From Myoxocephalus aenaeus (taxonomy: Eukaryota > Chordata > Actinopteri > Perciformes > Cottidae): 64,000 nt of DNA. The notes under the pieces are model-generated. The model saw only the letters and a list, made by a program, of their open reading frames with translations. It had not been told where the DNA came from and did not search any database. Position 1 is the first letter of the stretch. Each line of letters opens with the position of its first letter. Shown here piece after piece: positions 39,667 through 50,951 of this stretch. The stretch lies in assembly GCA_038501785.1 (NCBI GenBank), contig JBAMJR010000161.1, positions 5,731,001-5,795,000 on the forward strand, read 5' to 3'. The translations under genes and the position numbers were made by a program.

Positions 39667-42600
39667 GTAAAACATTTATTTTTTTGGAAGTGTTAAAAGC
39701 CACGGCAGCTCATCCAAGGCGACATTGTTTTCATTCCTCTCACGGAGGCTGTTCGTGTTCATTCACCTCCGTTCAGGTCTCCGGTTCCCGTATCGCGGTG
39801 TCTGGTTCTGTGCCTGCGCGCTGTCATGGCATGTTTGTGGGCAACTTATTTTACAGTAGCCTGTCACGAAGGTTTGCCAGCTCAGTTTCCAGACAAATAT
39901 GTCCGCTCCCGTTGCGTGATTCAGCCTCTTGGACAAAGATGCACGAAGGTATGCGCTTTAAAGTCTGTCACCTGGCCAAAGTCTCCTGTTCAGGTAAACA
40001 CACCCAGGGGAGGAAGCTGGAGAGGTATGGGGCAAACTGTGCCTTCTTAAAACGAGTAACTGCCAACAAAATGCCACAGAACAAAGTTACTTCAAACATG
40101 GCTTCATCTTCTCTTGATCAAAGCACATTTAACCCAATTTATCTTGTTTCCAGAGATCCCCAAACAGACAGAGGTCGATGCTCAGAACTTAGGCAGCCTG
40201 CCCAGTTGGATTCACAGAGACTGGTCAGTCAATTTGCTGGAGCAGGTGGACGGAAAATTAACAGGATCACCAGCAGGTGCAAAGCCCAAGGGGCTGATGT
40301 AAATTCATCAGGACTTAGATGGAGCAGTTGGTACTTGGAGGCGAGCCAGCCTCGCCTCACATGTGTTTTCTTTTCTGGCCAGCGGTCTGATTGAATGTTC
40401 GTTGTGTTGTCTGTGGCTTTGGCAACAGCTGCCCCCTCCCCATCCCCACCACCACACAAACTCTAATTTCATCAGTACAAAGGGACCAGGCGTAGGTCTC
40501 AACTTTGCATTGCTTGCTCAATTAGCTCACGTGTCACTGGTTGTGTAACCTTTTTTGCAGAGAAAACGATCCTCCGTGTGGGGCATTGGTTGGACATTCG
40601 GTTGTGCAGAAGCGTCAACTCGGAGGGCGGAGGCATGGAAAGATTATAGAGATCATTTTCTGGTATTGGTGTTTGCTCTGCAGCATTTTCCTCTCAGCGG
40701 GAAAGCTCGGCCCATTCATTTAGTCGTCAATCTGTCCTTTGCTCAGCTTATTTTAGTTTGGTTTCCCCAGTTAAAGCCGAGTGAAATGGGCCTGGTATTC
40801 AACCCAGATGGTGACGCTTCATGAGGTGAAAGACTGTGGCCCAGCTGTAAATATTTAAGAGTGCTGTGATGCTGTCCTTGCCAGATGTCTGCATTAAACA
40901 ACTCTGATTACACATCCCACAGTTTACATAGTTGGAGAAACAGGAGCATGTGGCATTCGGACACAGCAGCCACACTTGTTAGTTTTCGGGCATTTCCTTT
41001 GAAGAATCTCTTTTTGTAGAGCTAGAAATTGTTTATTAGATTTTTCACACAAGTCTTCATCAAAGCAACTCCAGCAGCCTCGGTCTGATGTGTAAAAGTC
41101 ATGTAAAGTCTTCAGAGAAAACAAAACTAAAAGAACCAGGAACAAACATACACACCACATAGACATAGCAGACAGGAAGAGCATAATGCGTTTTGTCATC
41201 GTAAAGATCCTATCGATGTGTAACCTCAGTTTGGATGGAGCTTCCTCGGTTTTGTGGTGGAGTTTTATTTAGAAACAGACAAGTGGACTGTCTTTGTCTT
41301 TTGTAATAACAGCTTTGCGCACCAAATTAAGTGTGTTTTATAGTTGTCAGCCGGTCTGGTCATGTGTCGAGCATCAAACTTGTCTTTTGTTCAGTGGCTT
41401 CTGGGTTCAAACAGAATGGAAAGAACTTTTGCTCAGTTGAGATCGTAGTATGGAGGATAAAGGGCTTTTTTTTTAATTATTTTTTAATCTAAAAATAGTT
41501 TAAAGATGTTAATATCTTCTCTTAAAGAAGTAACATTTTTGTTTCTATGCATTGGGCAAGTGATTTAATGCTTGACTTTGATAATGAAAAGAAAACACCG
41601 TCCTTTTGTTTGTTCTGGCAACACATTTATTTAGAATCTAGGAATATTTAATTTTTTAACCCAAGTTTAGGTTTGGTCCCATTAGAGTGCATTTCTATCC
41701 CATCTGTCATGGCTGTAACTTCCAGATAAGGATCTCGGCTACATAAGTGTAACGCTGCAAGTGTCTGATCGGTTCTCAGAATCTGTCTGTGAACAGAGAC
41801 CGAGTTAGCTGCTTGTGACTTTGGTTGGGGTGTGATCTGAGGGAAAGAAAGAAGATAAGGCAGTAAATGCTGTCATACCATATTTGTAACATTATAACAC
41901 AATTTGAGCCCATCTGTCTGTCAGGATGTCTATAAAACACTGTTGATGAACGGTTTATACATTTTCAGATATTTTTCTCGCAATAATACTATTTATATAC
42001 TCGGGAAAATGTGCAATAAAAGGCAGAACAGTTTAGAGAGATCTTTGATGGAGGTATTTCCAAATTTCTGACATGCACTTCAAAGTAACATAACACTTCA
42101 CACTCTTTCAAATCCCACTAGTAGCTTCTAAATGAGAGCAGATAACCTGTCCGGGTCTGACATGGGACAAGACAAACCACCATGCCCTCAACGGTCACAG
42201 TTGGGATGCCCTTGAGCAAGGTAGTAAACCCCGGCTGTCCTGCAGACGGCCAAGTTCCCAACAGTGAAACTCTCCTCCCCAGGTGTGTGTGCAGCTCGTG
42301 GGTCTGAAGCATGGGTGTGATGCAGGGCGTTACTGAATGAGAGCAAGTGTTGCTCAGTCAGCCTGACCCTCGTTCACCTGACCTAAGTGAGTGACACGTC
42401 ATAAAAGTCAACCCATGGAATATTTAATTGTTGGCTCTGATAGCGTTTTATTCTTCAGCCGAACATTTTTCTTATAACCATTATATGAAATAATTTTCTC
42501 CTCTGATGTATGCCTTCAAAGTCTCAGAGAACAGATGCTGAAACATCTGGAGTCTAGTTAACGGCTATTAAAAAAAGTCAGTTTGATGGGACACAAAGTC

Positions 42601-44149
42601 CTCAGCGGCATAAAAGCACTGGGGCGCCAGGGTGGGCTGTCACCCACATCTCCTTTTTAATTGTGACCTGTGCAGGATTAGTTAAAACAGCAGTATCATT
42701 CGTACAGATGGAGCGAGCCTCTGTATCGGGAATGAATCAGTATGGACAAAAGTGTTATAAAAGCACAAGGCAGAGGAGGTTAAAACATCAGAGGTATGAG
42801 GCCTCAAATGTTTCCATATAAGATTGAATTGTCTTGACAGACGGATGGCGTAGACGCCCAGTAAAGATCAAGTCCAGAGTCACAAACATCGACCAAAATA
42901 ATAAATTCGCAAAGCGTTCACGGCCTTCAACTGGGAGTCGCTTTGCCAGCAGTGTTGCAACAATCCCAAATGTGATTGGCTGCTGACAGGCAACATTTCC
43001 CATCGGTTGTGCTCCACAGCTTTTTTTAGATCAAAATCTATGGATTCTGTTATTAAATCACCCAAGTTCTGGTTTAAAACACATGGCCTTCCAGAGAGCA
43101 GTGTCTGATATTGGCTGTGGAAAGAACACTCCTTTTTGTAACTTTAAGAAGAAACCACGCTGTCACATCTCTCGGCGGTCTGCATGCCATTAAAGTTAGT
43201 AATGCTTGTGGAGCAGTGATGGGCACCCGGTCTGCAGCATCTGGCACCCACAGCCACCAGCCCCGAGTTTCACCTCCTCAACTTTGGGACTTCACATTCT
43301 CAACCGCAATTTAGTAATTTAGACACTGCTAAACTGTGTTTTAGAGGCGATGCTGCAACCACAATGTTTTAAAACAGTATTGGTCAAAAAGGCTGGAGCC
43401 TTTCTAGTTTTGCTAAAAGGCTTCAAAATGTCAGGGAGTGTCTGTGGTACGAGTGCAGCAATGGGAAGAGATACATGCTGGTGTAATAGTAAGTGCTATT
43501 AGCGCAAAAAGAAGTCTTGTGATCACTAAATTACACATCCCTGGGGTGACTGAATTTTAGTCATATCCTCACAGAGCAACGGGGAATCGCGTAGTCTGCG
43601 CGTAACAGCACACCCCACGCTTTGAAGATTTGAAAGCCCTCTAATTAATAGCATTTTTCCCGTGTGCTGAAAAAGAATGGTTTACTCAATAGTTGGCACT
43701 TGGCATACATACCAACACGTTGTCATCCTGATTTACTGTAACCCCGCATGCCTTTGAAGGGTACGAAGGCTGTAAATGTTGTAATAAAGTGAAATGAAGC
43801 AAACAAGGGCGCAGAACCATTTCTCATAGTCATATAATTGCATAACTTTTTTTGTTATTTAAAGATCACTATGTTGCCTTCATGTGTAACAACAGACGCA
43901 CCAGTTGTGGTAGTAGCCTAGCAGATTGCTTGTTTGTTTTTTGTCATTCTGCTAGAGATTAATCCCGGACCTTAAATTGGCTGTTGAATCATGTTTGGCT
44001 GTCAGAACAGACGAAAGTGTAATGCCATATGCCTGCACATGCACCCATAATCCTTTGAGAGGTAAAAGCCCCCCTATATGCCAACAGCTGGAGAGGAGAT
44101 GTGGAGACACCTGTGCACCAAATGAACAGCAAATGTCGCTGCTCGCGGG

Positions 44150-44188
<39 letters not shown>

Positions 44189-46910
44189 ATGAACCACTCC
44201 AACACGTACCCCTCCATCAGAATTCCCGCGCTTATAACGTCAGACGCAGCTGGCAGCTGGTCAGCGATGTAGCCTCTAACTATTTGAGTTTGCCCACCAC
44301 AGCCAGCGAGGTGTTTGACATGATACCGCTCATCCCTTGCCACAAGGGAGCGAGGGGATCCCACATCTGAGACGAGGTATAGAAGAAACTCCAAACATAA
44401 CTTTTCCTGTCTGTCTTATGGTCGTTCAGTGGCTCTGCTTGAAAACCACACAAAGAGGCACTGGGAGTTCACGCCGCTTTGCCAGAGAAGGAGATTTCTC
44501 GCCGTCAGGGGTTTGGAGTAAACATAACGACTATGTTTATTTGAGCGTCACAGCTGGAAACATGGAGTGTCATCTAGTACCCAACTGGGATAGGCCCCAT
44601 GGGAAGAAGAAAAAAAAGAGGTCAAAGTGTCTGTCAGTAAGCTTGTCTCATTCATTCCCAACAGTAAGAATAATTGCTGCAACATTATTTATTATCTTTT
44701 GATCCATGCGAAGGGGCTGCACGTGTCCCGATGTCAGTTATCTAAACTCCAAGCAGTCCGGCACAATTATTAGTCGTCTGGTCGTCTGTCCTCGGCTGTC
44801 GAGAGCCTGTAAGCCTCGCACTCCTACCATTCATCCTGCTGACACTCTAAGTGTGACCGAACGCAACGAAAAGAAGGCTTTGGGTGGTCTTTTGTGTTTC
44901 CAACGTCGACTTTCTTTGTCTATCGGATTCTGGGAACCCTCCAAAGATGTGCTCACAAACTGGCCGTTCTAACCGAAAGCGACTTTAGAAACCAACTGCG
45001 TTTAATACTCGGCACGAAAAAAAAAATTGGGGGCCGGTCTCGTCTCGAGCGTGCCACAGTCAGGTCAGCACGTCCTACAGAGTTCATGTGAATGTAGGTC
45101 GACCAGAACTAGTCACATAAGAACACAGGCATGCGGTTTGTCCCGCCACTCACTCGCCCCTGGGAACACCCCACCACTGTAGCATAGCGTTTCCTGTTTT
45201 TAGGGATGAGCTCAGATCCTTTTCTTTGACTCCCCCTTTATTTATTTTTTAGCTTATTCATCTACCGCTGAATAGGGCTGGGACCAGGTGCCCCATGAAT
45301 GGGTATTGCTCTCAGATTAACCACAATTCACGTCCTCCTTTTGTACAAAAAGGTGAATTTTAGAACAGTCTTGTCAAGGTGACTGTCTCAAACGGCAGAA
45401 ACGCAGACAAAAGTGACTTGGGTTACAGGATGTGTTACAGCCCCGATGGGACAGACAATGACTTGGCCACGAATGAATGTGCTGGCTGACAGTGTCTCAC
45501 ATCTTTTCAAATGCCCCAAGTTGTCTCTGTGCAAACATTATAGCCCAAGAATAGAAAAGGCCACTTGTAACTTGGGTTTCACTCTCAAAAACTTGTATCA
45601 CTCATTCCTTTTGTTTGCTCCACAGAATCAATATACGGTGCTATTCATGTTTGGAAGGAGCGTCTCGGTGTATACAGCAAGTGGCCCTCTTGAATTTCCT
45701 GCCATATGAATTTTCCATTCTCAATATGTTCTTTTGTTTTTTCAGCAGGAGAAGTTACTACACCGAAATAGTGAATTCCATGCCACAGAGGACCACAGGG
45801 GCATAACTCAGCGGGTGAAAAGAAGCCCCGGCAAGCCACCAGAAACGGGTATGTTTGTTTGGATTCCTGCTAATTCACTAATACTGTCTGCTCCTTACAC
45901 CTATACGACACGGAAGTCGTGTACTGGCCCTGTATTGTCTCCCACCTCACTCCTCTGTCCCCTTAATGACACGAGCCATTGCTTTCTGGTGCACCTGCAT
46001 CAGTCTATTTATTGGATATACTTGGCAGAGGCCTCTTCGTCTGTTGAGCAATAGTTTCTGTAAGTCTTGTTTGTTTGGAGGGGATTCGGTACATGTAAAT
46101 AACTTTCGGTGGTCTTGAAGTTATTACATTTTCAAAACAGTTTGTTGATGGTTTCTCACTTCTTGGGGAATTGATTTTTTACTACTTTGTGCTTACTTAA
46201 CAAAGCAGCCCCACCACATAATGTGGCAGAGTTTATAGAGCAAAGGATTAAATGGCATGGGATTGATTATTACTTGGATAGCAAACAAGGACAATATGGA
46301 GTTTGGGAGGGTTTCACCAATCTGAAACAGACAGCGAAGGCCGTGTTTATTTCCCCTGTCTCTAAATAATATCAGGTCCCCGGAATATGTTTTCTGTCCC
46401 TCAAATAAGCAGAACTAGAACTTCAGTCAGGTCGGTCCCTCTGGAAAATAAGAATAAACAAAATCACTTCATGGTACATGCATTCATTTTGAGGAACCAG
46501 GTGGCTGTTTCTGAAAGAAGTTATCATCTGAGGCTGTCATTAATTCCACCAAATTGATTTATCGTAATCAATGGCTGCACAGAAAACCATATGGCCAATA
46601 TGTCTGAATTGGCTTTTGTAGTTTTTGTTTAGAATGTGAGCTATGCAAATTAAAAAAAGCAGAGCCTTTGAAGTTCCATGTCTGAGTGGAACAAGTGCAG
46701 CATGATCACAAGGCATTCCAATGTCTGTGGCGTGACACTGAATACTAGGGGGGGAGTTTAGTGATTGTGTTTAAATTAGAAGAAAAAACTCACCTTTGAG
46801 ACTTTCTACATGAATCAGTAAAGTCCCGAGCCTCTAAACACTAATCATTCCCAGGTCTCTCCTCTGCTCTCAGCGCACAGACAAAAGCTTTTGTAATCTC
46901 AGCCTTAGAT

Positions 46911-46944
<34 letters not shown>

Positions 46945-49836
46945 CCTGTGTTTGCATGTGTGCGTTCTGGGCACTCCTAACGGGCACCAGATCCCAGATA
47001 GGGCTGCTCGTTAAGAGAAATCTATGCGGATGCATCCAGTCATTTAGCCAGAGGAGAAACACTGGCCATATGTTTGAGGGGGACTCAAACTGTGAGGTTT
47101 TAAGGTTAAATGGCCTTTGTAGTTGTAATGACATGGTAAACACAAGAGCAGCGAGACGGCTTTTTGAAAAGGATTCTTCAGCTGCACACGGAGCATAAAC
47201 ACAGACACACGCACACAAAGTGCATTTTGTCTTTCAAACACTGACATAGATGCCCCACCAACAGCCATACACGCACACATATGCACACACACATGGTTGT
47301 AAAGGGGAGACGCGCGCACACACACGTACACACACTTTCATCTGCATTCGCCATCTGGGCTTAATTCAAAGAAAAGGATTTTGGCAGGATAAAGTATCTC
47401 TCTAATGATCTTCTCCAGTTCCACTGCCTGTGAATGCTTAAGGCACTTGTTCATACAGAGGAGGTGAAACCACACTTACAAATTACTACACTAGAAGATA
47501 CCACAGACTGACGTACCTCCAGTGTTCAGTGCCGACCATCTGAATCTGTTATTTTAGCCGATGTAGGATACCCACACGGAGTGAGCTCGATACTCGAGAT
47601 GTTATCCGAGATGATAATTGTTCAGGAGACCATTTCAAGCTTAATCACACTGGTTTTGTTTCTCACAGAATCCACTGGAAGGGAAAGGAGGAGAGAAAAG
47701 AAAAAAGGTAATAAATAATTCTGACTATATTTCAGGGATCTTGATCATTGGTTTGTCTGCTACCTGCTGCCTATTTTCTGGAAGTATCTCTGCTACGTCG
47801 TCCAAAATACAACATTAATGTTGACTTAAAGCAATTCAATATTTGACGATCTGTCAGGCACATTATTCCTGCCTCTATCCTTTCATAAAATTATTTACAA
47901 TCTGTACAGATGCTGTGCAGATGTCGAGCTATATAAATAAAATTGACCCAACAGTCCAAAGATTAACCTGCTTAGTTTTTTTTGAGTTTACCAACCATTT
48001 TGCTTTCTCTTTACAGGGAAGAAACGGTCTGTGCCGGGCCCCCCTGGTCCCCCTGGTCCCCCCGGCCCACAGGGGCCGCCGGGCATCCCTGGAATCCCCG
48101 GTATTCCAGGAAGCAACGCTGTGGGGCCTGCAGGACCCCCTGGACCCCCCGGGCCACACGGACCTCCGGGCACTCAAGGTCCAGCAGGTATTAAAACTTA
48201 AAATAGAAATGACGCGATAACGCGCTGAGATAACCAATACTCGAGCCAGAGGACTGGGGAACACCCACGAGTTGAGAGATTTGTTCTTAGATTACAGATT
48301 TGTTTCCCCGCATGTAAACGCGTTCCCACAGTCGAAGGGGGCTAAAGTTATCAAAATCAATGAACTCACTGCCTTCACTGTGAGAGTTTCTGATGCGGGA
48401 TGTCAAACATGGTGTGGGAGAGCAGTGATCGCAGTGTTTGTTTTGTTTTAATCATCATCATCTTCTTTGTTCCACAGCAGTGTTGAAGGCCAGAAATGTA
48501 TCATGTCTCTCTCCTTTATTGTTGCAGGGGTTCCCGACAAGACCAAAACAAAAGAATTCCAGGTAGAGCATGTCAGCTATTGAAATTCAATTTTACCCCA
48601 CAAGCAATCCCTGATGAAACAGCTGTTCTCTTGTTTTAATGTGTATCATGTATTACTCACCAGAGATCTTTTGTTCTTGTGCTTCTCAGCCTGCAGTAGT
48701 TCATTTGCAAGGGCAGGAGACAACCATCCAAGTGAGAGAAGGTGGGATTTCTGTCTATTAAAATGATTGACATGTCAACACCCTCAAAGAACTGGGTCTG
48801 CAACTGTTCTACTTACGCCAGAATAAATATAAGATGTTATGGTTTAGAATGTTGCTACCAATATTTACTTTAAGATTGTAGTTGCCCTAAAGTAATCGTA
48901 TAGCTATTTCACAATTAGTTTACTCTGCTTACATTATAAATTAGACACGTGGTAACTCGGGTCAAGAGCAGAACCCGCGCATGTTAGCAGATTTAAGTCA
49001 CCCTGCATCACTTTGTCAGTCTGAAAGGAGTGTAAGCATCATTAGCAGGTTTATATACTCTGTCAGTACTGAGCTCTGGTTGTAGTTAAACACTGCTGAG
49101 AGCTGTTTATGTTGACTGTTTGCCTCTTGTTTGTTTGCTGTGACATGTTTAGATCTTTCTGAAGGCATTCTTAGGAACTGGAAGATGGTGTCCATCCATC
49201 ACCGCGTGTTTAAAATGCACTCTCGCTCTGGAGAGCTAGAGGTGCTGCTGGACGGTGTCTATTTCATCTATAGTCAGGTAGAAGTGAGTACGGTCCTTGA
49301 CGCAACTCTGATAATTTACAGTTCAAAGTCAAAAGAACTGGCAGTTTCTCTGTAGCTAAGCTTACAAACCTGTTCGCTTTCCTCATCCATAAATGTTTGA
49401 GTTATAGAATGAGAAATATTTCTTTTCACTCTCCCAAAGTGAACGTTGATAACTCAAACCCTTGTTTGCTACTCTGATATTCCAGCTGTTCCAGCTTTAA
49501 TTAAGATACTGAATATCATGTGTATTTGTTTTGACTACCCCTCTCAGTCTTCTGTGAATTTTATGTCTCCACCAGGTGTACTACCTCAACTTCACCGACA
49601 TTGCCAGCTATGAGGTGATGGTGGACTCCACCCCGTTCCTCCGCTGCACCTGCAGCATCGAGACGGGCCAGCGCAAGTTCAACACCTGCTACACGGCTGG
49701 GGTTAGCCTGCTCCGCGCCGGCCAGAGGATCTCCATACGCATTGTGTACGAGGACACGCTCATCAGCATGACTAACCACACCACCTTCCTGGGAAGTGTC
49801 AGACTTGGAGAGGCTCCATCTGCTGGACAGAACTGA
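39349..49836 (+). CDS. eda: Ectodysplasin A, TNF-family ligand (8 coding exons, 369 aa)
   Basis: Type II membrane ligand shed to activate EDAR (A1) or XEDAR/EDA2R (A2) and drive NF-kappaB signalling in scales, plates, teeth, fins and skin appendages. Exons: 39349-39666, 45746-45848, 47669-47707, 48017-48187, 48528-48562, 48690-48741, 49153-49283, 49576-49836. Together they make 1110 nt, in frame throughout. Order: short Cys-rich cytoplasmic part, one membrane helix at about residues 37-56, stalk, furin site RVKR (exon 2), basic RERRREKKKGKKR stretch that binds heparan sulfate in mammalian EDA, collagen Gly-X-Y segment (exon 4), and TNF homology domain (exons 7-8) ending LGEAPSAGQN. Human EDA is 391 residues, so the stalk is shorter here. 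The start is the first ATG in the CpG-rich exon, followed closely by the membrane segment. Glycosylation sequons NFT and NHT lie in the TNF domain. Confidence 0.97.
39667..45745 (+). other. eda: eda intron 1 (about 6.1 kb)
   Basis: Longest intron of the gene; first introns of this kind often hold enhancers, but I see no specific recognisable element. It contains a short (GT)n array (44153-44187). Frames such as 39684-40394 continue from the CpG-rich promoter side and lack splice or domain support. Confidence 0.7.
44153..44187. repeat. (GT)n microsatellite, 17 units
   Basis: Uninterrupted GT dinucleotides inside eda intron 1. Confidence 0.97.
45746..45848 (+). CDS. eda: eda exon 2: stalk with furin site, NAGNAG acceptor
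   Basis: Encodes QEKLLHRNSEFHATEDHRG then ITQRVKRSPGKPPET. RVKR is a furin-type (RXKR) site, fitting shedding of the ligand. The acceptor is TTTTTTCAGCAG, so either of two AGs three bases apart can be used and the first Gln may be absent. The donor (GTATGT) leaves phase 1. Confidence 0.93.
45849..47668 (+). other. eda: eda intron 2
   Basis: Contains a short (GT)n tract at about 46918-46944 and a CA-rich area near 47195-47335. No exon-like frame with splice sites was found. Confidence 0.7.
47669..47707 (+). CDS. eda: eda exon 3: 13-codon basic micro-exon
   Basis: The 39-nt exon encodes ESTGRERRREKKK, flanked by CACAG and GTAATA, with phase 1 at both ends. It supplies the basic heparan-sulfate-binding stretch just before the collagen segment, so its skipping would keep the frame but remove most of the positive charge. 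Confidence 0.88.
48017..48187 (+). CDS. eda: eda exon 4: collagen-like segment
   Basis: Encodes GKKRSV followed by Gly-X-Y repeats (PGPPGPPGPPGPQGPPGIPG and onward) with one interruption at GSNAVGP, the same place where human EDA has an irregular unit. The collagen segment multimerises EDA trimers. 171 nt, phase 1 at both ends. Reverse-strand Gly/Pro frames here are shadows. Confidence 0.96.
49153..49283 (+). CDS. eda: eda exon 7: first half of TNF domain, with A1/A2 donor pair
   Basis: Encodes DLSEGILRNWKMVSIHHRVF, then KMHSRSGELEVLLDGVYFIY and SQVE. Two donors lie six bases apart: CAG/GTAGAA after 49277 and GAA/GTGAGT after 49283. The downstream one includes Val-Glu (A1-type); the upstream one omits it (A2-type), as in mammalian EDA. 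Confidence 0.93.
49576..49836 (+). CDS. eda: eda exon 8: rest of TNF domain
   Basis: Encodes VYYLNFTDIASYEVMVDSTP, then FLRCTCSIETGQRKFNTCYT and on to LGSVRLGEAPSAGQN and the stop. Receptor-binding and trimer-core motifs of the family are intact. CTCSIETG carries a Cys where human EDA has Arg. The ending AGQN extends past the usual C-terminus. Confidence 0.97.
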   Translation: MYYLNFTDIASYEVMVDSTPFLRCTCSIETGQRKFNTCYTAGVSLLRAGQRISIRIVYEDTLISMTNHTTFLGSVRLGEAPSAGQN

Positions 49837-50595
49837 TAACTACACAACCACCTGCCCTCGCCATGAAATGCCCCCGTCTTGCCCCTGTTCGGAGGAAACT
49901 TAAATCCTCCGGGTTATTAACATTGAGGAAGCCCCTGGGTGACTTTTGTTCACTTTCACAGTTCTGTATCAAAAAGGAAAATATAGACTGTTCCACTTCC
50001 CCCCTCACATTGATTCTGTGCAAAGAGATCACCCTTGATGAGCCTCACCAAACAAAAGTTTATATTTATAGTCACCATTTTGTGTCAACACAGACGGCAT
50101 CTCTCTTTATAACCAGGAAGGACACTGCGCTGACATATACTTAATATTTACATATTGTCAAGTGCTGTTGAATGATAATCTTGTATCTCCAAAAACACCA
50201 GCTATTCAAAATGTTTTATCTGCAGTTTTTATACTTGGCCATTTTAATTAATTTAATTATATTAACAGTTATCAGTAAGTGGTTTAATAAGTGCTTAAAG
50301 CACCATATGCCCCTAGGTTAATAATAAGTTCAAAGCAAGTATAAAGGTATCTATGGAGTTATAAGGTATTCACAAAGCAACAGCACTATATATTTTGCAC
50401 ACATTTGCACTACACCATCCCTGCAGAATATCAGTGATATGTTTTGTTACAGTGCTATTGTTTAGTTACCGTATGAATGAATCCATGTGGAAAAATGATA
50501 GTTGTGTATACGTCTCTGTACATATTGTATATAAAAAGGGATATACTTTTGTAAATGGAGTTGATTGATGGATTAAAATGTTTCATTTTCTGTCT
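49837..50595 (+). other. eda: eda 3' UTR with ATTAAA poly(A) signal
   Basis: Non-coding sequence after the stop. A single variant signal ATTAAA at 50572-50577 is followed by TGTTTCATTTTCTGTC and TTTGTCTGTCGTGTTTTGTG, a good downstream GU-rich element. Cleavage near 50595 leaves only about 350 bp to the next start codon. Confidence 0.65.
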
Positions 50596-50951
50596 AATGC
50601 ATTTGTCTGTCGTGTTTTGTGTAGCGGATGGTATTGATTTAAAAGGCTAAAACTTCTCTCTCATATTGGACTCTGCTGGCATGAGTTTTGACGAGAACAA
50701 ATTATGCTCTTTGATGCCTTTGGCTTTTTTTAAATGTCGCTTTTACTTTGCAAGTTTCACAATACACTGCAAATTTGGCTGTAATCTTCATACTATCTAA
50801 ATGAGTTCAATCTTGCGAGGCAGAAAGAAGATAGTTCCTCATTTAGAATCTAATTTTGAAACCGAACATTTAGGTTTCCGGGGTTAACTGATGTGTGACC
50901 TCACCCATTTGAGTAACTCGAGGACATCCAGTCTGTCTCTCCAGTCTCACG

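Noticed and set aside
39684..40394. 236-codon open frame just after eda exon 1
   Set aside because: It begins in intron 1 beyond a good donor, has no domain, and the GC-rich promoter side inflates open frames.
47988..48173. Reverse-strand Gly/Pro-rich collagen-like frame
   Set aside because: Mirror image of the true + strand collagen exon of eda.
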